From Parablautia intestinalis (GTDB lineage: Bacteria; Bacillota; Clostridia; Lachnospirales; Lachnospiraceae): 64,000 bases of DNA. The stretch is from positions 1-64,000 of the forward strand of contig RAYQ01000022.1 of NCBI GenBank assembly GCA_003612395.1. Reading direction: 5' to 3'. A program made the translations under genes and the position numbers. Shown here piece by piece: positions 41,415-50,632 of the stretch; the stretch's first letter is position 1; each line of letters opens with the position of its first letter. The notes below the pieces were generated by a model. The model searched no databases. It was not told the DNA's origin and saw only the letters and a list, made by a program, of their open reading frames with translations.

Positions 41415-42884
41415 TTACTTTTCGTTATATGGATTTACATAGCAAAAGCGTACCGACTGTGCTGCGGACTCTCCCGCGCCCCTTTCCGGAAATGCCTTTA
41501 CAAACAAGACTCTGCCGTCCGCAAGGCTCATGCACATGGCATCCTCCCATTCAAGCGGCGCCTCATAGAGCTCCATCACCTTTTTAGCCCCGTCATCGCC
41601 AAGACTGTACGTAAACAGTCCTTCATAATTCCAAAGAATAAAATCCGCATCTTTTCCCTTTGCAATCGTATGGAAATGCGGCGGTCCGTCCGGAAGGGGA
41701 TTTGCTGCCGCCATGCCGTACTCTCCCGTTTCCGGTCCCAGCTGTAAAATGATACTGTGAAAAGGCGCATCCTCGCAAAGGGCATACACTTTGCCATCCT
41801 TTCCCCGGCACAGGCTGTCTCTTGCTGTAAAATCATATGGAATCTCGATGGAACTGCTCTCCTTCCCCTCACCGTCATAAATAAAAACAGCTCTGTCCGT
41901 CTGGGCATAAAGCCTTCCTTTCTCATCCACTGCCAGCGCATAAAAAATCCTGCTGCCCGTATCCTTTTCGTAAAGCAATTCTCCTTCCTTGTTTATATGA
42001 AGAATTTTTCCCCCTTCATAGTTATCCTCACCCATGAAAAGTAAAAGCACATATAAGCCCTGATGCCCATCTTCCTCCATGGCATAAACAATGGCATTTT
42101 CTCCAAAATCCCTCTGGTAAAAAGGCTTTGAGGTACTTCCGCCAATCTCCATGCGTTCAATGCTATTTGTGCCTGCCAGATACAGATACTCCTCCCCTTC
42201 TGTAACGCAAGTTACATCTACACTGCCCTCATAAGCAATCACGCTCTCCGCCTGTGCTTCAGGCGCCGTATTCATAAATTTCTGTCCGTTTTCCTTTTCT
42301 CCTTCCACAATTTCCAAACCGATTTTCTCTATACTGTAATTTACTTTATGTTGAAAATCTATAATCTGCAGCAGTTCTTCATCACTTATTTTATCAGGAA
42401 GAAACAGGGTGCATCTCTCAGCATACAGCCCTACACCTTTTCCCGTATAATCCCTGTAATCCTCCAGGTACTGCACCTCACCCTCCGGAAATCTTCCTTC
42501 CTCCTCATACGCTCTGTTCAGTTTTTCAAAACGCGCCTCCTCTTCTTTTGTAAGCGGCCTGTTATAATGAAAGGTGTCCCCCGCAAAAGCCTGGGCATAA
42601 AATATCTCCAGCATTTCCCGGTTCATATTTTCCATGCGCTGCTGATAAAGGTTAACCGCCGCAAATGTACAGCCGCCTATCACCAGGCAAAGGGCAGCTG
42701 CCAGAGGAAGAATCATTTTCTTTCCTGACGGCCTCCTTCGTCTGCCGTATTTTTGGTCTGACGCAGCCCCGGTAATGGCATAAAGCGTTTCCGTGACAGT
42801 ATTATGAAAGCCTTCCGGCACAGTTTCCAGCTCAGGAATATAAATCTTATCTTTTCTGTTTTTATTACCGTAAGTATTTTGCAC
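41415..42884 (-). CDS. Anti-sigma-like membrane protein with beta-propeller-like sensor
   Basis: 489 aa: a cytoplasmic N-terminus of about 55 residues, one membrane helix (about 57-79), then extracellular domains. Residues about 104-186 (RFPEGE, LFLPDKISDEELLQIIDFQH) match the domain in the anti-sigma-like protein at 15722-16888. From about 215 onward, repeats such as LYLAGTNSIERM, YALAVDEKGRLYAQ and KDGKVYALCED look like propeller blades. It overlaps the ECF sigma gene by 20 bp. It probably binds that sigma factor and senses an extracellular signal. Confidence 0.7.
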   Translation of the reverse strand: MQNTYGNKNRKDKIYIPELETVPEGFHNTVTETLYAITGAASDQKYGRRRRPSGKKMILPLAAALCLVIGGCTFAAVNLYQQRMENMNREMLEIFYAQAFAGDTFHYNRPLTKEEEARFEKLNRAYEEEGRFPEGEVQYLEDYRDYTGKGVGLYAERCTLFLPDKISDEELLQIIDFQHKVNYSIEKIGLEIVEGEKENGQKFMNTAPEAQAESVIAYEGSVDVTCVTEGEEYLYLAGTNSIERMEIGGSTSKPFYQRDFGENAIVYAMEEDGHQGLYVLLLFMGEDNYEGGKILHINKEGELLYEKDTGSRIFYALAVDEKGRLYAQTDRAVFIYDGEGKESSSIEIPYDFTARDSLCRGKDGKVYALCEDAPFHSIILQLGPETGEYGMAAANPLPDGPPHFHTIAKGKDADFILWNYEGLFTYSLGDDGAKKVMELYEAPLEWEDAMCMSLADGRVLFVKAFPERGAGESAAQSVRFCYVNPYNEK

Positions 42885-43353
42885 CTTCCATCTCTCCTTT
42901 CAATATTTCTTTCAACTGGCTCCTGGCCCGCAAAAGTCTTTGCTTCGCATTGGTTTCCGAAATTTTTAAAATACGGGCGGTTTCTTTCACAGAGTACCCT
43001 TCTATATAATGCAAAACAAAAGCCAGACGGTAAGGCTCCTTTAGTGTCATAAGCGCTTCATAAACCTCTGAATATTCATTTTCCCATTCCGTGGATTTGT
43101 TCTCTGCTTCCTCATATGGCACCAGATGCCTTTCCTTTTTCAATATGCGGTAGCACTCATTGATCAGGATTCTTGTGAGCCATGTTCTGAAAAATTTATC
43201 ATTCCGCAGGGTCTTCAAATTTGCATAGGCGCGCAGCAGCGTATTCTGAATTGCGTCTTCACAATCCACTTCTCTTTTCAGCATACTTCTGGCTATACCG
43301 TACAATTGCTTTTCAGCAGCGAGTACTTCCGTTACAAATTGTTGCTGTTTCAT
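42865..43353 (-). CDS. ECF-type RNA polymerase sigma factor
   Basis: 162 aa. Region 2 is RSMLKREVDCEDAIQNTLLR and FFRTWLTRILINECYRILKK. Region 4 is LKEPYRLAFVLHYIEGYSVK, then ETARILKISETNAKQRLLRA. It resembles SigV/SigW-type envelope-stress sigma factors. Its gene overlaps the downstream anti-sigma-like gene, indicating coupled synthesis. The pair is a paralogue in layout of 15722-17347. Confidence 0.9.
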   Translation of the reverse strand: MKQQQFVTEVLAAEKQLYGIARSMLKREVDCEDAIQNTLLRAYANLKTLRNDKFFRTWLTRILINECYRILKKERHLVPYEEAENKSTEWENEYSEVYEALMTLKEPYRLAFVLHYIEGYSVKETARILKISETNAKQRLLRARSQLKEILKGEMEGAKYLR

Positions 43354-43489
43354 CTATAACCATATCCTTTCCGTAGTCTGCAGTGCTTTCTCTAAAGCTT
43401 TTCTGGCAATTTACTGCTTTTATTCATTAGAACTTTGACGGCCATCAAAAGTTACAAAAACCTGCAAATTATATAACAGACTACTATGC

Positions 43490-43587
43490 ATTGCGGGCCG
43501 GCTTATCATAACAAACACCGCCTCGCTTCGCGGCCGGCTTATCATAACAAACGCCGTCTCGCTTCGCGGCCGGCTTATTGTAATAAA
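43490..43587. repeat. Repeat family C, three tandem units
   Basis: Units of about 37-40 bp repeat as GCGGGCCGGCTTATCATAAC, AAACACCGCCTCGCTTCGCG, GCCGGCTTATCATAACAAAC and GCCGTCTCGCTTCGCGGCCG, ending GCTTATTGTAATAA. Each unit can fold on CGC-TTC-GCG with outer GCCG/CGGC. Confidence 0.85.
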
Positions 43588-43628
43588 AAGTCTCTGTTTA
43601 GAAAATTTCTCTTCCTAAACAAAGACTT
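43588..43628 (-). terminator. Terminator of the membrane-protein gene
   Basis: AAGTCTCTGTTTAG (43588-43601) pairs with CTAAACAAAGACTT (43615-43628). On the minus strand TTTTATT follows. It lies 107 nt past the stop at 43736. Confidence 0.75.
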
Positions 43629-43735
43629 CCCGATGTCCAACTTTATTTTTCTGCTATTCCTATGCCGCCTCCGGATTTATATATGCTCCTATGCCGGCAT
43701 TATGATTTTCCTTTCCCCTTTTTCCTTTGATTCCG

Positions 43736-45367
43736 CTAATCCAACACAGAAAAATTGTAGTCGGATACATATATTGAATACTCCCCGATTTTCTGCAATA
43801 AATCCACCTCATTTTTGTGTTCCGTAAGAAAATCTTTAAATTTTTCCTCCTGGGATTCCGGAATAATGTATGCCGTTCTTTCTTTAAAAGGTACATTGGG
43901 GACATACCACTGTGTGCTGGTCATCCATTTACAGATATCCATCTTATCTACCGAAGAGACGGCAGATACCTGAACCCTTCCATTAGTTAACACTGTAATA
44001 AGATTTGCATTGTCAAAAGTTGAATAGGCAGTCCGGTATTGATTCTCCTCCAGATATTTTCCAACAATATATTCATCTGTTTGGGGTGGTTCCGCAGACT
44101 TCAGGATCGGTAAATATACCGTATAAACATTGATTATCACAAAAATTGCAATCAATATTTCTCCCGCGCTCTTCCACCTGCCGCTTATTCTGCGTCCCAC
44201 TAAAACAACAGCAAACGCCATGGCGTAAATCAGCAGGAAATAATATCTTTCACTGTCACCAAATGTGGTAAAAGATATTATAAGCGCGGTCACCACAGGT
44301 GATGCGCAAATCACAAGAAAAGCCCAGTTTACGGCCTCAATTGGCTCTTTTTTCCACATGCGGCATATTAATTCTACTAACAAGCAACATGTAATAGCCA
44401 CCAGAATAATCAAAATTATTTTGCCATAAATACCAGCCTGTTCAAATCCGATTGCCCTTTTTGTATTGGGCAATACCACTGTTGCCAGCTTAAACAGCCC
44501 TTTCCTGATATTTCGCGAAAATTCCTGTCCCTCAGAAAATGGAAAACAGGTTCCGATAAAACTTACCACCAATAAAGTGCATACCCACAGGCTGATTATA
44601 AAGTCTGCTTTCTTACTTTTTTCCTTGCAGCCAAAACCCCCGCTGCTGGCCGCAGAGTCTTTGTCCCCCGCGGCAGCCGCCAAACGCCGGCATGCCTGCC
44701 TTTCCTGCTGTCCGCGGGAATAAAAGCGGTAAAGTGTTCGGATTGCTTCTATGCCAAACAAAGGACCGTATAAAATTAATATGCCTCTCATTCCCTGCAT
44801 CCCCAGGCACAATGCAAATATAAGGGACAGTCCTGCCGATACCGGTTTCATTTTTTCTTTTTTTATGCTTTCGGCATACACACCCAATGTAAAAAATAAA
44901 ATGGCAGTGTGAACCGCATAGTAGCTGGCAAACAAATACAAAAGCTCAAGAATTACCTTATTGACGGGAAGGGCCAGCCCCAACAGTACAAGAAGATCTA
45001 TTTCCAGTCTCTTTAGATCTGCTTTTTTTCCAAAAAATACTATGGAAATCACTATAAACACTGTCATCAGACAACAGGCCATTCCTTCGGCAAATACCAT
45101 ATTTCCTGTCATCCCATAAAATAGTGCTGCAATATTAGGCGTACCGATTATTCTTGTTTCCGCTGCTATATACCATGTGCTGGGAATAATTTCTTTACTG
45201 GTCCAAATCAGTCTTGCTAAAACAGCATCCGATGCAAGATCCGCATTCATCATATAATTAAAATGCAGCAGATTGGTTAAAAAGATTAAACCCAAAAATA
45301 ACACTATTCCTGCTTCCACCAGTATTTGTCCGGCTTTCGATATTTTTGTCTGATTCATATGCCGCAT
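43736..45367 (-). CDS. Polytopic membrane protein, GT-C-like
   Basis: 543 aa with about eleven hydrophobic helices and a soluble C-terminal region from about residue 430. An early extracellular loop DLASDAVLARLIWTSKEIIP has the acidic residues typical of GT-C glycosyltransferases acting with lipid-linked sugars, but no family motif is certain. A low-complexity Ser/Gly stretch (DKDSAASSGGFGCKEKSKK) lies in a cytoplasmic loop. Sequence and size resemble the uncharacterised Lachnospiraceae membrane glycosyltransferases. It has no enzyme partner next to it. Confidence 0.55.
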   Translation of the reverse strand: MRHMNQTKISKAGQILVEAGIVLFLGLIFLTNLLHFNYMMNADLASDAVLARLIWTSKEIIPSTWYIAAETRIIGTPNIAALFYGMTGNMVFAEGMACCLMTVFIVISIVFFGKKADLKRLEIDLLVLLGLALPVNKVILELLYLFASYYAVHTAILFFTLGVYAESIKKEKMKPVSAGLSLIFALCLGMQGMRGILILYGPLFGIEAIRTLYRFYSRGQQERQACRRLAAAAGDKDSAASSGGFGCKEKSKKADFIISLWVCTLLVVSFIGTCFPFSEGQEFSRNIRKGLFKLATVVLPNTKRAIGFEQAGIYGKIILIILVAITCCLLVELICRMWKKEPIEAVNWAFLVICASPVVTALIISFTTFGDSERYYFLLIYAMAFAVVLVGRRISGRWKSAGEILIAIFVIINVYTVYLPILKSAEPPQTDEYIVGKYLEENQYRTAYSTFDNANLITVLTNGRVQVSAVSSVDKMDICKWMTSTQWYVPNVPFKERTAYIIPESQEEKFKDFLTEHKNEVDLLQKIGEYSIYVSDYNFSVLD

Positions 45368-45476
45368 TCATCTCCATGTCTTACCATAGCCTGCAAACTT
45401 TCGTACATACTGTATATATTGCGCAGGCGCAAAAACACACATAAAATGATTTTCCGATTCTGTAAATTAAGCTGTT

Positions 45477-45740
45477 CTACCTCATATTCTTGTAAAGAAG
45501 ATAAAAATCAGCTTCCAGATTATCCATTTGCATTTTAAAAAAACGCTGGGCATCATCCAGTGCCCTGTTGTAAACAATAGGCGCCATGTATTCACAAAAT
45601 AAATCTATTATCTGTTGTTCTTCAATGATTCCTATTTCTTCTCCGCGGACATCCAGATAAAACGCCCTGACTTCCTGCGCCAGCTGCTTTTTCTGCTCAT
45701 CGCTTAACTTAATTATTTCATTTAAACTTTTTCTTATCAC
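45477..45740 (-). CDS. DUF2164 family protein
   Basis: 87 aa from a GTG start at 45740, fixed by GGGAG 6 nt before it; no ATG is available there. The family pattern is clear: KLSDEQKKQLAQEVRAFYLD, RGEEIGIIEEQQIIDLFCEY, and DAQRFFKMQMDNLEADFYLL. Small proteins of unknown function. It is single, between the membrane-protein gene and divergent sequences. Confidence 0.8.
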   Translation of the reverse strand: MIRKSLNEIIKLSDEQKKQLAQEVRAFYLDVRGEEIGIIEEQQIIDLFCEYMAPIVYNRALDDAQRFFKMQMDNLEADFYLLYKNMR

Positions 45741-45907
45741 TGTGATCTCCCTGCCGAAACATTTCTGTGCAAAGTCCACAGACCAAATCCGGGATTTTAG
45801 TCTGCGGCATAAGCCATACATAAATAATTTTTCAGATTTTATTATACCGCACAACTTCCAAAAGTACAAACACAACAGCAAGCAGCAGCCGGGAATTAGG
45901 TTGAGAA

Positions 45908-45975
45908 ACCACAAATTTGTGCTTAATGGCACAAATTTGCAGGTTAAGAAAGGGAGCATGTTTATTAGTGTGAAG
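45908..45975 (+). repeat. Repeat family B, copy 3 (partial)
   Basis: ACCACAAATTTGTGCTTAAT, GGCACAAATTTGCAGG, TTAAGAAAGGGAGCATG and TTTATTAGTGTGAAG match copy 2 almost base for base on the opposite strand. The first hairpin of the family is missing. No gene starts right after it; the nearest is the acetyltransferase 160 bp on. Confidence 0.75.
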
Positions 45976-46073
45976 AAAAGCTTTCTCTCTTGCCAACATC
46001 ATCGCAAAATGTTATCCTCTATTATATCCCAAAACCGTTTCAAACTATTCAAACACACTCCGTCAGGAACGCT

Positions 46074-46112
46074 AACAAACGCTGCCGCGCTTCGCAAGCC
46101 GGCTGTTTATAA
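46074..46112. repeat. Repeat family C unit
   Basis: AACAAACGCTGCCGCGCTTC, then GCAAGCCGGCTGTTTATAAC. It ends about 10 bp before the ribosome site of the acetyltransferase gene. 45976-46073 shows nothing else. Confidence 0.75.
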
Positions 46113-46136
46113 CCAAAATCAGGGAGGCTGCTACAC

Positions 46137-46667
46137 ATGATTCAATATAGAACTTTATGTGCGGAAGAAATTTGTATGGAACTGTTTCAATATTTTATCC
46201 GGCATCAAACTGTCACCAATTGCTGGCGCAGGGAAAACGGTAAATGGATTATCCGGGACGCGCCATTTATTGATGACTGGACCATGGAAGATTATAAGGT
46301 CCTGGTTTCCTGCCTGAAAAATACTGTTCTTTCCGGCGGCTTTGTTTATGCGGCATTTTACGAAAATAAGTTAAAGGGCTTTGTATCGGTTGAGCCGGAA
46401 ATCTTCGGCGGCAGTCAGCAGTACCTTGACTTATCAAGCATTCATGTATCTGAAGATATGCGAAATATGGGAATCGGCAAAGTACTTTTTCTTGCCGCCA
46501 AGGAGTGGGCCGGAAAAAAAGGCGCCAAAAAGCTATACATATCCGCCCACTCGGCTGTGGAAAGCCAGGCCTTTTATAAAGCAATGGGCTGTACCGAGGC
46601 AGAAGTGTACCATCAGGGACATGTGGAAAAGGAGCCCTTTGACTGCCAGCTGGAATGCCGCCTTTAG
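46137..46667 (+). CDS. GNAT family N-acetyltransferase
   Basis: 176 aa. Acetyl-CoA motif A is LDLSSIHVSEDMRNMGIGKV, LFLAAKEWA; motif B is LYISAHSAVESQAFYKAMGC. The N-terminal WRRENGKWIIRDAPFIDDWT is family-like. GGGAGGCTGCTACAC sets ATG 46137. The last 4 bp overlap the convergent thrS gene. The substrate is unknown. Confidence 0.88.
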   Translation: MIQYRTLCAEEICMELFQYFIRHQTVTNCWRRENGKWIIRDAPFIDDWTMEDYKVLVSCLKNTVLSGGFVYAAFYENKLKGFVSVEPEIFGGSQQYLDLSSIHVSEDMRNMGIGKVLFLAAKEWAGKKGAKKLYISAHSAVESQAFYKAMGCTEAEVYHQGHVEKEPFDCQLECRL

Positions 46668-48427
46668 AGCATATCCCGTATTATTTTTATCAGCTCCTTA
46701 AGGCTCATTTCCCCCATATCTTGGTTTCCACAAGTTTCATCCCGCCCTCTGACCGATACCGTATGATTCTCCTGCTCCTTTTCCCCAACAATAACCATGT
46801 AAGGCACCTTGTCTAACCTGGCTTCACGGATTTTATAACCAAGTTTTTCATTTCTTGAATCCATCTCCACACGAATTCCTGCTGCTTTTAAAGCTTCGGA
46901 TGCTTCATTGGCATATAAAATATATTTTTCGGAAACAGGCAGCAGTTTAACCTGAACCGGAGAGATCCATACCGGAAATTTCCCTGCATAATGCTCAATC
47001 AATATCCCTATAAACCGTTCAATAGATCCCAAAATAACACGATGTATCATAATTGGTCTGTGCTTTTCTCCGTCTGCCCCGGTATACTCAGCTTCGAACC
47101 TCTGGGGCAGCTGAAAATCCAGCTGGATTGTTCCGCACTGCCAGGTACGCCCAATAGAGTCCTTCAGATGAAAGTCCAGCTTAGGGCCATAAAACGCGCC
47201 GTCCCCCTCGTTTACAGAGTATGGGATCTTAAGGCTGTCCATGGCATCTTTGAGGGCCTTCGTTGCAAGCTCCCAGTCTTCATCGCTTCCCATACTGTTT
47301 TCCGGCCTTGTGGACAATTCAACGTGATATGCAAAACCAAACTTTGTATATACCTCGTCAATGAGTCTTACCACATTTTGAATTTCTTCAATAATCTGTT
47401 CCTGTGTCATAAAAATATGCGCATCATCCTGTGTAAAGGCCCGGACACGCATCAGGCCATGAAGCTGCCCTGATTTTTCATTTCTATGCACCAGTCCAAG
47501 TTCCGCTAAACGCAGCGGAAGATCCCGGTAAGAATGCGGTTCCATCTTATACACCAGCATACCGCCCGGACAGCTCATGGGCTTAACAGCATATTCCGTA
47601 TCATCCACCACGGTTGTATACATATTTTCCCTGTAATGTTCCCAATGCCCTGATGTCTCCCACAGTCGTTTATCCAGCATAATCGGCGTGGAAATTTCCT
47701 GATATCCTTCTCTTATATGCAGGCCGCGCCAATAATCAAGCAAAAGATTTTTAAGCGCCATTCCCTTAGGAAGAAAAAATGGAAATCCTGCTCCCTCCTC
47801 CATGAGAGTAAATATTCCCAGCTCCTTGCCAAGCTTTCTGTGATCCCTTCGCCTTGCCTCTTCCATCCTGTCCATATATTCTTCCAATTGAGCACTCTCC
47901 GGAAAGGAAATTCCATAAATCCGTGTAAGCATTTTTTTCTTTTCATCACCTCTCCAATATGCTCCTGCAACAGATAAAAGCTTAAATGCCTTAACCTGAC
48001 ACGTGTTCGCAATATGGGGGCCTGCACAAAACTCAGAGTATTCACCCTGCCTGTAAAAACTGATTTCTTCATCAGTCGATAAACTCTGTATTAATTCCAG
48101 TTTATAATCCTCCCCCCGTTCCGCCATATACGTAAGGGCCTTCTCCCTGTCCATCCCATAAACCTGCAGGGAAAAAGATTTTTTTATAATCTTTTTCATT
48201 TCTTCCTCAATTGCGGGCAGAGATTCCTCTGAAAATGGGAACTCGAATTCAAAATCATAGTAAAATCCATTCTCTATTGCCGGGCCAATGGCACATTTGG
48301 TATCCGGGTACAGGCGCTTTACTGCCTGTGCTAATATGTGTGCGCTGGTGTGCCAAAATGCCTTTTTTCCCTCCTGCTCTTCAAAGCTGACTTCTCTTGT
48401 GTCTCCGTTTTTGAATAAGATCTTCAT
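46664..48427 (-). CDS. thrS: Threonine--tRNA ligase, form without TGS domain
   Basis: 587 aa. It lacks the about 60-residue TGS domain of the usual 640-aa enzyme, and starts MKILFKNGDTREVSFEEQEG directly before the editing (N2) domain HTSAHILAQAVKRLYPD. The class II core has motif 2-type PMSCPGGMLVYK, HRNEKSGQLHGLMRVRAFTQ DDAHIF, and motif 3 HRVILGSIERFIGIL. The anticodon domain closes the chain (FPVWISPVQVKLLPV...). It charges tRNA-Thr. The T-box leader upstream gives uncharged-tRNA control, which supports its identity. Confidence 0.95.
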   Translation of the reverse strand: MKILFKNGDTREVSFEEQEGKKAFWHTSAHILAQAVKRLYPDTKCAIGPAIENGFYYDFEFEFPFSEESLPAIEEEMKKIIKKSFSLQVYGMDREKALTYMAERGEDYKLELIQSLSTDEEISFYRQGEYSEFCAGPHIANTCQVKAFKLLSVAGAYWRGDEKKKMLTRIYGISFPESAQLEEYMDRMEEARRRDHRKLGKELGIFTLMEEGAGFPFFLPKGMALKNLLLDYWRGLHIREGYQEISTPIMLDKRLWETSGHWEHYRENMYTTVVDDTEYAVKPMSCPGGMLVYKMEPHSYRDLPLRLAELGLVHRNEKSGQLHGLMRVRAFTQDDAHIFMTQEQIIEEIQNVVRLIDEVYTKFGFAYHVELSTRPENSMGSDEDWELATKALKDAMDSLKIPYSVNEGDGAFYGPKLDFHLKDSIGRTWQCGTIQLDFQLPQRFEAEYTGADGEKHRPIMIHRVILGSIERFIGILIEHYAGKFPVWISPVQVKLLPVSEKYILYANEASEALKAAGIRVEMDSRNEKLGYKIREARLDKVPYMVIVGEKEQENHTVSVRGRDETCGNQDMGEMSLKELIKIIRDML

Positions 48428-48464
48428 AGTTTACTGCTCCTTTCTCACTTACATGGGTTATGGG

Positions 48465-48489
48465 TAACAAACGTGCCAGCTTATTTATA
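48465..48489. repeat. Partial repeat family C unit
   Basis: GGTAACAAACGTGCCAGCTT, ATTTATAAA lies between the T-box terminator and thrS on the minus strand, in the thrS 5' region. Confidence 0.5.
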
Positions 48490-48745
48490 AAAAAAGCACC
48501 CATAAGACCACTTATAATAGTCTTAAGGGTGCATCTGCACGGTTCCACCTTAACTTTTCACTTCAGATTCCAACAAATCCTATCCTTTAACGCAGGCATA
48601 CGGCAACGCTTACATTACACTTTCAGCGTTACGGCTCAGGAATGGTTTTCGTCTACTCTCCTCATAAATGGCTTCCACCAAATGCCATTCTCTCTGTATG
48701 ATTCTGCATAAACTACTGTTTCCTTCATCGCTTTTCTTATCTCAA
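48488..48745 (-). promoter_or_regulatory. T-box riboswitch of thrS
   Basis: Minus-strand leader. The conserved T-box AAGGTGGAACCGTGCAG is at 48535-48551. The terminator GCACCCTTAAGAC... / GTCTTATGGGTGC, followed by TTTTTTT, spans 48488-48532. The upstream stem I region contains AGTAGTTTATGCAGAATCAT, AGAGAGAATGG and GACGAAAACCATTCCTGAGC, where the Thr codons ACG and ACC are both present as possible specifiers. Uncharged tRNA-Thr would stabilise the antiterminator. Confidence 0.9.
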
Positions 48746-48756
48746 TTGCTATATGT

Positions 48757-48785
48757 ACTCTACCAAATTTTTTTTACTTTGTCAA
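48757..48785 (-). promoter_or_regulatory. Promoter of the thrS T-box transcript
   Basis: Minus strand: TTGACA (48780-48785), 17-bp spacer, TAGAGT (48757-48762). Confidence 0.8.
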
Positions 48786-48866
48786 TTGCACCAAAAATAT
48801 AAATTTGTAAATGGCGCAGGCTGGCCGTCACTGCTATCCCGGCAGCGGGTTCTGACAGCGAAAGGA

Positions 48867-50612
48867 CTAAGACAATGGGGTATCGGCACACGCATAGACA
48901 TATAACGTATAAGGTGAGTTTTCCCCGGTATAAATTCCTGCCAGCATAAGTCCCACATCTTCAGCATTAGAAAGCTCAATTCTGGAAAAAATATATTTCC
49001 CGCCAAGGTCCTTAAAGGCATCTCCATCTATATAAATATCGTGATCTGACACCTGATAATCCCGCACCGCAGATACAATAGAAAGCTCTGAACCGGAATA
49101 AAGGTATGCTCTGGCACCCCAGGTATCGAAGTATTCCCTGGATTCGGGCACCCTGTCAAGGGCAGGCGCAATCACCCTTCGAAAATCCTCCTTATAAGCC
49201 TGCCCATAAAATCCAAGATATCCGTCCAGCGTAGCTATCCCGTTATATTCCAGTACCGCCGGGTGAAAACCATAGGCTGCCGACCATTCTCCGTCATACC
49301 CAAGATCTTCCTTTGCCATCTCAAAAAGAGCGGAAGAATAAAATTCCCCATAGCTTAAATCATTAGACTGTTTTCCTTTTAAAAGCTCGTAGGCTTTGGC
49401 TTTCCCGGTATGATAAAGGTCATTGTATCTGGTGCCGGAAAGAAGAATGAGCAAAACCGCAGCCACCGACAATGTATTGGCAGCCTGTCTTAGCAGCGCT
49501 CCTTCATTGTCATAAAGCCTTTTCAGTACCAAAAAGAAAGCAGCATACCAGACGAAAGGGCTAAAAAAGACGGTTCTGTTAAACTGCCATCCTGTAAGCG
49601 GAGGACAGATCGCCTCCACAATTCCCCTGAAAGGTTCACAATAATAAACGCCGTAAATAAAGCTGTTAAATAACAAAACCAGCAAAAGCAGATTAAAGGT
49701 ATCGTGAAAAATGCCCCCGGGATTTCTCTCTTTCAGGTAAGAAATATTCAGACAGAAAAAGTACAAAAGACACACCGGCATTACCAGATAAGTATGCATG
49801 CTTTCCGCATGGAACATGCCTTTTGTAAACACATCGATGATGGTCTTACCTATTTGTGCGGCTCCAAAGCTCCCTGCCTCCATGGTAGAGCGAATGGTTT
49901 CTTCCCCTCCAAAGAGCATAACCCCAAAAAGCCTGTACTCAAAAACAATACATCCTGCAGCAAGAGCTGCGATTCCAATCAAAATGCCCACAGGACATTT
50001 TTTGTTCTTTGCCCACAGCCACAAAAAAGCAGCCGCCATATAGGCCAGAATAAAGAGTCCGAAATAAGAAAAATAGGAAAGCAGAGGGTAAAAAAATATC
50101 GCTGCATACCATTTTAAGGATGGATCCTTATAAATTCTCCGCACCAGGTAAACAATGAGCGGAATAGAAGCAAAAGGAATTCCGAAGGCCGGAAATACAT
50201 TTAAAATTCCATAAGCCAGCCCCATCATCCAGGCAAGCGGACGGTACTTCTCATAACCATTCCCGCAAAAATCCCTGGCCAGGAGAAGGGATGAACCGAG
50301 GCCAATTACGATTTTCAGCAGATATCCCGTCACATACGCCTGATAAGAGGGCATTAGAAAATAAAGCAATGTATAAAGAGAAAATTCCGATGGCAGATTA
50401 TCCCGGCTTATGCCTCCCAAAAACGGAACATCCACCCCGTGGGCAAAAAAGGAATTTGTATTCTTTAACATCTGAAATTGAGCAATAAATAGATCCAGAT
50501 TATCGTGTACCGAGATAATGCTGCTCTCCCCGGCGCCAAAAAACACTATGGCCGACAAAAGGAAAATTCCTGCCGCAATAATCAGATACCAGTTTTTAAT
50601 CAGCTTTTTCAT
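48867..50612 (-). CDS. DUF6044-like polytopic membrane protein
   Basis: 581 aa with about twelve helices in the first 410 residues and a soluble extracellular C-terminal domain. It starts MKKLIKNWYLIIAAGIFLLS. SVHDNLDLFIAQFQMLKNTN, with acidic residues in the first outer loop, recalls GT-C transferases. It resembles the DUF6044 group of Firmicutes membrane proteins, which often sit near cell-surface polysaccharide genes. Here it follows a CmpB-type protein gene by 20 bp. Function unknown. Confidence 0.65.
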   Translation of the reverse strand: MKKLIKNWYLIIAAGIFLLSAIVFFGAGESSIISVHDNLDLFIAQFQMLKNTNSFFAHGVDVPFLGGISRDNLPSEFSLYTLLYFLMPSYQAYVTGYLLKIVIGLGSSLLLARDFCGNGYEKYRPLAWMMGLAYGILNVFPAFGIPFASIPLIVYLVRRIYKDPSLKWYAAIFFYPLLSYFSYFGLFILAYMAAAFLWLWAKNKKCPVGILIGIAALAAGCIVFEYRLFGVMLFGGEETIRSTMEAGSFGAAQIGKTIIDVFTKGMFHAESMHTYLVMPVCLLYFFCLNISYLKERNPGGIFHDTFNLLLLVLLFNSFIYGVYYCEPFRGIVEAICPPLTGWQFNRTVFFSPFVWYAAFFLVLKRLYDNEGALLRQAANTLSVAAVLLILLSGTRYNDLYHTGKAKAYELLKGKQSNDLSYGEFYSSALFEMAKEDLGYDGEWSAAYGFHPAVLEYNGIATLDGYLGFYGQAYKEDFRRVIAPALDRVPESREYFDTWGARAYLYSGSELSIVSAVRDYQVSDHDIYIDGDAFKDLGGKYIFSRIELSNAEDVGLMLAGIYTGENSPYTLYVYACADTPLS

Positions 50613-50632
50613 TTGGCCTCCCGTGAAGCATG

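Noticed and set aside
43490-43587. Possible CRISPR array
   Set aside because: The repeats are 37-40 bp with no unique spacers of constant length; the same units occur singly elsewhere. They are repeat family C, and no cas genes are present.
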